Source: Christiangramia salexigens (lineage in GTDB: Bacteria; Bacteroidota; Bacteroidia; Flavobacteriales; Flavobacteriaceae). Taken from it: a stretch of DNA of 64,000 nt. The DNA is taken from the NCBI RefSeq assembly GCF_001889005.1, contig NZ_CP018153.1, positions 964,501-1,028,500 on the forward strand. The letters run 5' to 3'. This document shows, piece after piece, positions 60,129-64,000 of the stretch (position 1 is its first letter; every line of letters starts with the position of its first letter). The notes below the pieces were generated by a model, which did no database searches, had not been told where the DNA came from, and saw only the letters and a list, made by a program, of their open reading frames with translations. The position numbers were made by a program, and so were the translations under genes.

Positions 60129-60494
60129 ATGAAGAAGACACTTATTTACATACTTGGAGGAATATTTATTTTAGGACTGTTATATTATGCCTTTATATAT
60201 TTCGTACCCTATAGTGAAGGAACACGAAGCGGTGAATTGATTAAATTCAGCAGGAAAGGTGTGATCTCAAAAACCTGGGAAGGAGAAATTAGTCAAGGAA
60301 TTAGCGGAGCTCAGATCTTTGAGTTTTCGGTACTTGACAGGGATGATGATGTAATTCAGAAATTACAACAATATGAAGGAAATTATGTGCGTCTCACCTA
60401 TGTTGAGCGTTTTGCCACTTTTTTCTTCTGGGGTGACACCAAATATTTCATAACCGAAGTAGAGAAATCTGAAAGCCCACATTTTAGAAATTAA
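60129..60494 (+). CDS. Small membrane-anchored protein, unknown
   Basis: Product of 121 residues: one N-terminal helix (TLIYILGGIFILGLLYYAFIYFV) and a periplasmic beta-rich domain (GTRSGELIKFSRKGVISKTWEGEI; GAQIFEFSVLDRDD; YVRLTYVERFATFFFWGDTKYFI). Similar flavobacterial proteins are sometimes labelled 6-phosphogluconate dehydrogenase; at this size and without a Rossmann motif that label is wrong. It lies 2 bases ahead of the thioesterase gene. Confidence 0.7.
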   Translation: MKKTLIYILGGIFILGLLYYAFIYFVPYSEGTRSGELIKFSRKGVISKTWEGEISQGISGAQIFEFSVLDRDDDVIQKLQQYEGNYVRLTYVERFATFFFWGDTKYFITEVEKSESPHFRN

Positions 60495-60496
60495 TT

Positions 60497-61048
60497 ATGC
60501 AAAAAGAATACAAATCAGTTGAAGAAAGTCAGGTTGTTATTTCTGAATTGATGCTTCCCTCCCATTCAAATTTTAATGGGAAAATTCACGGAGGCTATAT
60601 ATTATCCTTACTGGACCAAATCGCCTTTGCATGCGCATCCAAGCATTCCAGAGCATATTGCGTGACGGCAAGTGTGGACACGGTAGATTTCCTGAAACCC
60701 ATAGAAATTGGTGAGCTTGTTACTATGAAGGCTTCGGTTAATTACATAGGCAGAAGCTCCATGGTTATTGGAATTCGAGTAGAGGCCGAAAATATTCAAA
60801 CCGGCAAAGTAAAACATTGTAACTCCTCATACATCACAATGGTGGCTAAAGACGATGCTGGTAATTCTGTAGAAGTTCCCGGATTAATCCTTAAAACAGA
60901 TAATCAGGTAAGGCGATTTGCCAAAAGCATTAAGCGAAGAAAAATGAAAATTAAACGCAGTAAAGAGTTTCATGAAACCGATTTTTTATCTGATAAGTAT
61001 TTGCATATAGAAGAAGAGTATAAAGCTAAAATCCAGCTTGATTCTTGA
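60497..61048 (+). CDS. Acyl-CoA thioesterase, hotdog fold
   Basis: Product of 183 residues of the BACH/YciA-like thioesterases, which cleave acyl-CoA to free acid and CoA. The hotdog core is NFNGKIHGGYILSLLDQIAFACASKHS near 20-46, with VTASVDTVDFLKPIEIGELV and GRSSMVIGIRVEAENIQTG. The C-terminal extension is basic (AKSIKRRKMKIKRSKEF). The start is two bases after the previous stop; the stop overlaps the next TTG start by four bases (TTGA). Confidence 0.9.
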   Translation: MQKEYKSVEESQVVISELMLPSHSNFNGKIHGGYILSLLDQIAFACASKHSRAYCVTASVDTVDFLKPIEIGELVTMKASVNYIGRSSMVIGIRVEAENIQTGKVKHCNSSYITMVAKDDAGNSVEVPGLILKTDNQVRRFAKSIKRRKMKIKRSKEFHETDFLSDKYLHIEEEYKAKIQLDS

Positions 61049-61989
61049 GATCACACAGCTTTATAATAGCCATCTTTGTAGCAATAGGTATAGCTTTTCT
61101 TTTTCCGCAGGGAACTGAACTTCTACCTCTCAAGACCATTACCGATATTGGAATAGGACTGATATTCCTGTTTTATGGCTTAAAACTATCTCCTGCCGAA
61201 TTTAGAGCAGGTGTACTTAATTACAAGATCCATATCATAATTCACTTAACTACTTTCGTAGTCTTTCCTTTATTATGTCTCGCCTGTCTCCCATTGTTCG
61301 AAGACGGCCTAAGGTCTGAATTGTGGATCGCCTTGTTTTTTTTAGGAACACTCCCATCAACGGTATCTTCATCTGTAGTTATGGTTGCTCTGGCAAAAGG
61401 AAATTTACCCGCAGCAATATTCAATGCAAGTCTTTCCGGCTTAATTGGAATTATCGCTACCCCTGTATGGATAGGCTTTATACTTGAAAAGACGACCGAT
61501 TTTGAATTTATAAGTGTGCTTCAGAAGTTATGCTTGCAAATTATTGTCCCACTCGCCATTGGACTGTTCCTTCAACGCTATTTAGGTGATTTAGCCAGAA
61601 AGTTTGGAAAACAATTAAGCCTGTTTGATAAGACCACAATAATACTAATTATATATTCCAGCTTTAGCAATTCATTCAGTTCAAACCTTTTTGATACGGT
61701 AGAATTAGATGAGTTCTTTAAAATGCTCGCAGTTGTTTTTCTTCTCTTTTTTATTGTATACTTTGGTTTAGGCAAATTAAGCAACCTCTTTAATCTGAAA
61801 AGAGAAGATAAGATAACCGCGCAATTTTGTGGTACAAAAAAATCTCTGGTTCACGGAAGTGTAATGGTAAAAGTAATCTTTGGAAATGCCGCCAGCACAG
61901 GACTACTATTGCTCCCAGTAATGTTATACCATTCTCTGCAACTCATCCTGGTTGCGTGGTTTGCCGAAAGATACCGAAGACAGGGTTAG
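61045..61989 (+). CDS. Bile acid:sodium symporter-like transporter (SBF-like)
   Basis: Membrane protein of 314 residues with about nine or ten helices, starting at TTG 61045, which overlaps the thioesterase stop. It fits the YfeH/SBF-like (bile-acid-symporter-like) family: GIGLIFLFYGLKLSPAEF, FLGTLPSTVSSSVVMVALAKGNLPAAIFNASLSGLIG, CGTKKSLVHGSVMVKVIFG and the C-terminal LLLPVMLYHSLQLILVAWFAERY. Substrate unknown. It is not tied to a metabolic pathway by neighbours. Confidence 0.88.
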   Translation: MRSHSFIIAIFVAIGIAFLFPQGTELLPLKTITDIGIGLIFLFYGLKLSPAEFRAGVLNYKIHIIIHLTTFVVFPLLCLACLPLFEDGLRSELWIALFFLGTLPSTVSSSVVMVALAKGNLPAAIFNASLSGLIGIIATPVWIGFILEKTTDFEFISVLQKLCLQIIVPLAIGLFLQRYLGDLARKFGKQLSLFDKTTIILIIYSSFSNSFSSNLFDTVELDEFFKMLAVVFLLFFIVYFGLGKLSNLFNLKREDKITAQFCGTKKSLVHGSVMVKVIFGNAASTGLLLLPVMLYHSLQLILVAWFAERYRRQG

Positions 61990-62002
61990 ATTGCCAATAT
62001 AC

Positions 62003-62395
62003 TTATAGGTAAGAAGCGATTTTCGCAATACTAATCGTAAAGAAAATCCATCCAAGAATTAAGAACAGGCCGCCGATTGGAGTTATAGGGCCGAGGATAC
62101 TAATTTTTCTACCCCGGGATCCGGACCAACACAGTCCATAAATACTAAAAGAAAACAATATTACCCCAATAATCAGAAACCAAGCTGTAAGGGTTTGAGT
62201 TATTTCCATAAAAGGGAAAACAATACCGGAAATGATAAGTAAAAAAGCATGATACAATTGATATTTCACTCCCGTTTCAAAACTTTTTAACTGATCTGCA
62301 TTGAAAGATCGTTTTAAAGCATGTGCACCAAAAGCACCCAGTACAACTGCAAGAGCACCAAATACACCACCAAAAATCAGTACCGTTTCCTTCAT
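62003..62395 (-). CDS. DUF423 small membrane protein
   Basis: Product of 130 residues with four predicted helices of the DUF423 (YgdD) family: LIFGGVFGALAVVLGAFGAHALK, YQLYHAFLLIISGIV, LTAWFLIIGVILFSFSIYGL and ITPIGGLFLILGWIFFTISI. The FGAHALKRSFNADQLKSFETGVKYQLYHA stretch is the family hallmark. Function unknown. It follows carB on the same strand, but a terminator lies between. Confidence 0.92.
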   Translation of the reverse strand: MKETVLIFGGVFGALAVVLGAFGAHALKRSFNADQLKSFETGVKYQLYHAFLLIISGIVFPFMEITQTLTAWFLIIGVILFSFSIYGLCWSGSRGRKISILGPITPIGGLFLILGWIFFTISIAKIASYL

Positions 62396-62420
62396 TATTT
62401 ATTAGGTTTGTTTTAAAACT

Positions 62421-62478
62421 AAAAAAAGTCAATTCGATTACAGTGAATCGCCAGATCATGTAACCAAATTGACTTTTT
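62421..62478 (-). terminator. Terminator downstream of carB
   Basis: AAAAAGTCAATT (62423-62434) and AATTGACTTTTT (62467-62478) close a hairpin, with an inner stem CGATT/AATCG. On the minus strand the stem ends in seven T at 62427 to 62421. It is placed 14 bases after the carB stop. Confidence 0.85.
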
Positions 62479-62492
62479 GAATTATAATGAGC

Positions 62493-64000
62493 TTACTTGC
62501 TCAGATACATTTTTCTTCTTGAATATAGATCGTAGAAAGCATCATCCTTCAAACTATCTATGAATAAAATGCTTTCTCCCGTACTCTTCATTTCCGGTCC
62601 TAGTTGCTTATTAACCTTATAAAACTTATTAAATGAGAAGACCGGCTGTTTAATCGCATAACCTTCAAGATGAGGATTAAAATTAAAGTCTTTTATTTTC
62701 TTCTCGCCCAACATAACCTTGGTAGCATAATTCACATATGGCTCTTTGTAAGCTTTAGCAATGAATGGAACCGTTCTCGAAGCTCTTGGGTTAGCTTCTA
62801 TGATATATACCTTATCGTCTTTAATTGCAAACTGAATATTGATAAGACCTACCGTATTCAAAGCAAGAGCGATCTTTCGCGTATGATCCTTTATTTGTTG
62901 CATTACAAGGTCTCCAAGGTTAAAAGGAGGTAGCAATGCATTTGAATCTCCGGAATGAATTCCACATGGTTCGATATGCTCCATGATCCCGATGATATAT
63001 ACATCTTCACCATCACAGATCGCATCGGCTTCCGCTTCTATGGCACCATCCAGATAATGGTCAAGTAAAAGTTTGTTATTTGGGATCTTACGTAGAAGGT
63101 CTACCACATGCTCCTCAAGTTCATCCTTGTTGATCACGATCTTCATCCCCTGTCCTCCTAATACATAGGATGGTCTAACCAGAATTGGGAAATCAAGTTC
63201 ATCCGATAGTGCCAGAGCTTCTTCCGCAGTTTCTGCCGTACCAAAATCTGGATAAGGAATATCATTTGCTTGTAGAAGCTTGGAAAAACTACCACGATCT
63301 TCTGCAAGATCCAGAGCTTCATAACTCGTACCCATGATCTTAATACCGTACTTGGTTAGTTTTTCAGCCAGTTTAAGAGCCGTTTGCCCTCCTAGCTGAA
63401 CAATCACACCTTCAGGGTTCTCATGTCTAATGATGTCGTAAATATGCTCCCAAAATACCGGTTCAAAATATAGTTTATCAGCGATATCGAAGTCTGTAGA
63501 TACAGTCTCTGGGTTACAATTGATCATGATAGTTTCATAACCACATTCAGAGGCTGCAAGCACACCATGTACACAGCTGTAGTCGAATTCTATCCCCTGA
63601 CCGATCCTGTTTGGTCCTGATCCAAGTACAACGATCTTTTTACGATCTGTTACCTTGCTTTCGTTAGCAGTGTAAATTTCTCCATCTTTGGATTTAATCT
63701 CTTCTTCAAAAGTAGAGTAGTAATATGGAGTTTCAGCTTTAAATTCTGCTGCACAGGTATCTACCAGCTTAAACACACGATTTACACCAAGTTCATCCCT
63801 TTTATTATATACTTCACTCTCCCAACAATCCAACATATGAGCGATCTGCCTGTCTGCAAAACCTTTCTGTTTTGCTTCAAGAAGCAGGTCTTTAGGTAAA
63901 GTATTGATATCATAACCGGATATCTCCACCTGAAGCGCGTGAAGCTCCTCATATTGCTTTAAGAACCACATATCGATCTTGGTGATCTCATGGATCCTGC
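62493..64000 (-). CDS. carB: Carbamoyl phosphate synthase large subunit, C-terminal half, 5' end outside window
   Basis: Makes carbamoyl phosphate for pyrimidine and arginine synthesis. The frame is open to the window edge; an in-frame ATG at 63971 is internal, as the preceding IHEITKID is family sequence. About 500 residues are visible, with the second ATP-grasp domain: VLGSGPNRIGQGIEFDYSCVH, MINCNPETVSTD, GGQTALKLAEKL, RPSYVLGGQGM, INIQFAIKDDKVYIIEANPRASRTVPF. The protein stops after KSTGESILFIDSLKDDAFYDLYSRRKMYLSK-like sequence, so the C-terminal MGS-like regulatory domain of E. coli CarB is missing. Confidence 0.96.
   Translation of the reverse strand, partial: RIHEITKIDMWFLKQYEELHALQVEISGYDINTLPKDLLLEAKQKGFADRQIAHMLDCWESEVYNKRDELGVNRVFKLVDTCAAEFKAETPYYYSTFEEEIKSKDGEIYTANESKVTDRKKIVVLGSGPNRIGQGIEFDYSCVHGVLAASECGYETIMINCNPETVSTDFDIADKLYFEPVFWEHIYDIIRHENPEGVIVQLGGQTALKLAEKLTKYGIKIMGTSYEALDLAEDRGSFSKLLQANDIPYPDFGTAETAEEALALSDELDFPILVRPSYVLGGQGMKIVINKDELEEHVVDLLRKIPNNKLLLDHYLDGAIEAEADAICDGEDVYIIGIMEHIEPCGIHSGDSNALLPPFNLGDLVMQQIKDHTRKIALALNTVGLINIQFAIKDDKVYIIEANPRASRTVPFIAKAYKEPYVNYATKVMLGEKKIKDFNFNPHLEGYAIKQPVFSFNKFYKVNKQLGPEMKSTGESILFIDSLKDDAFYDLYSRRKMYLSK

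Noticed and set aside
60129..60494. Label 6-phosphogluconate dehydrogenase
   Set aside because: 121 residues with one membrane helix and a small beta domain cannot be that enzyme; no nucleotide-binding motif is present.
1..64000. Mobile elements, CRISPR arrays, phage or defence islands
   Set aside because: I looked for transposase and integrase motifs, direct repeat arrays, terminal inverted repeats and clusters of unknown genes with distinct base composition and saw none; gene order looks like core chromosome throughout.

Overview
The window is an AT-rich stretch of chromosome from a member of the Bacteroidota, most likely a marine Flavobacteriaceae species; a Gramella/Christiangramia-like genome is my guess from general protein resemblance only. 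The evidence is the gene families (TonB-dependent receptors with CarboxypepD_reg domains, DUF5916, DUF4290, DUF4252, BatA, LytTR regulator), lipoproteins with a Bacteroidota-type acidic surface-export signal, and several promoters of the Bacteroidota form TTTG-N18/19-TAnnTTTG. I see no phage, insertion sequence, CRISPR array, rRNA operon or plasmid gene. This is densely packed core chromosome with one tRNA gene.

Layout. 1-1774: serine synthesis (3' part of serC, then serA). 1903-5287: two small membrane or lipoprotein genes, then a small exported His/Cys-rich protein and a TonB-dependent receptor with a His/Glu/Asp-rich loop, a likely zinc or other metal uptake pair. 5343-6842 (-): small membrane protein, folE, msrA. 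6989-13466: DUF5916 outer-membrane protein, LolD-like ATPase, DUF2400 protein and two tandem soluble GAF histidine kinases. 13516-17675: a co-directional run of a BatA protein, a dihydroorotase-like protein without its metal-binding histidines, a DUF4870-like protein and an esterase. 17672-22934: beta-lactamase-fold hydrolase, a conserved protein of unknown function, murA, DUF4290, DUF493. 23016-27540: NTPase, RecQ, fmt, HU, YqgE. 27541-29087: class IV aminotransferase, START-like protein, tRNA-Met.

29437-36071: a small orphan gene, aldo/keto reductase, hisS, MacB-type permease, the rpsF-rpsR-rplI operon and a LytTR regulator. 36119-41505 (-): priA, then nadC-yihY-chalcone-isomerase-like-DUF2147. 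41557-48899: rlmH, rdgB, a DEAD-box helicase with a structured leader, an SPOUT methyltransferase, a sirtuin and purB. 48953-50340 (-): two DUF4252 proteins and a one-pass membrane protein. 50834-52300: an S41 protease lipoprotein. 52354-58558: a vitamin B12 uptake locus in which btuB and a BtuG-like lipoprotein lie behind a cobalamin riboswitch, with btuF-btuC-btuD divergent. 58634-61989: rmuC, a small membrane protein, thioesterase and bile-acid-symporter-like transporter. 62003-64000 (-): DUF423 and the 3' half of carB.

The genes are mainly housekeeping: amino-acid, pyrimidine, purine and folate-related synthesis, translation, and DNA replication and repair. Two outer-membrane import systems (metal and B12) stand out. 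The points most worth following up are enzymes with altered key residues (MurA with Asp for Cys, dihydroorotase-like protein with SxS for HxH, sirtuin without its zinc cysteines, CarB without its regulatory domain) and unusual expression signals (cobalamin riboswitch with a start-codon-proximal anti-box, a terminator that runs into the next start codon, a helicase leader).
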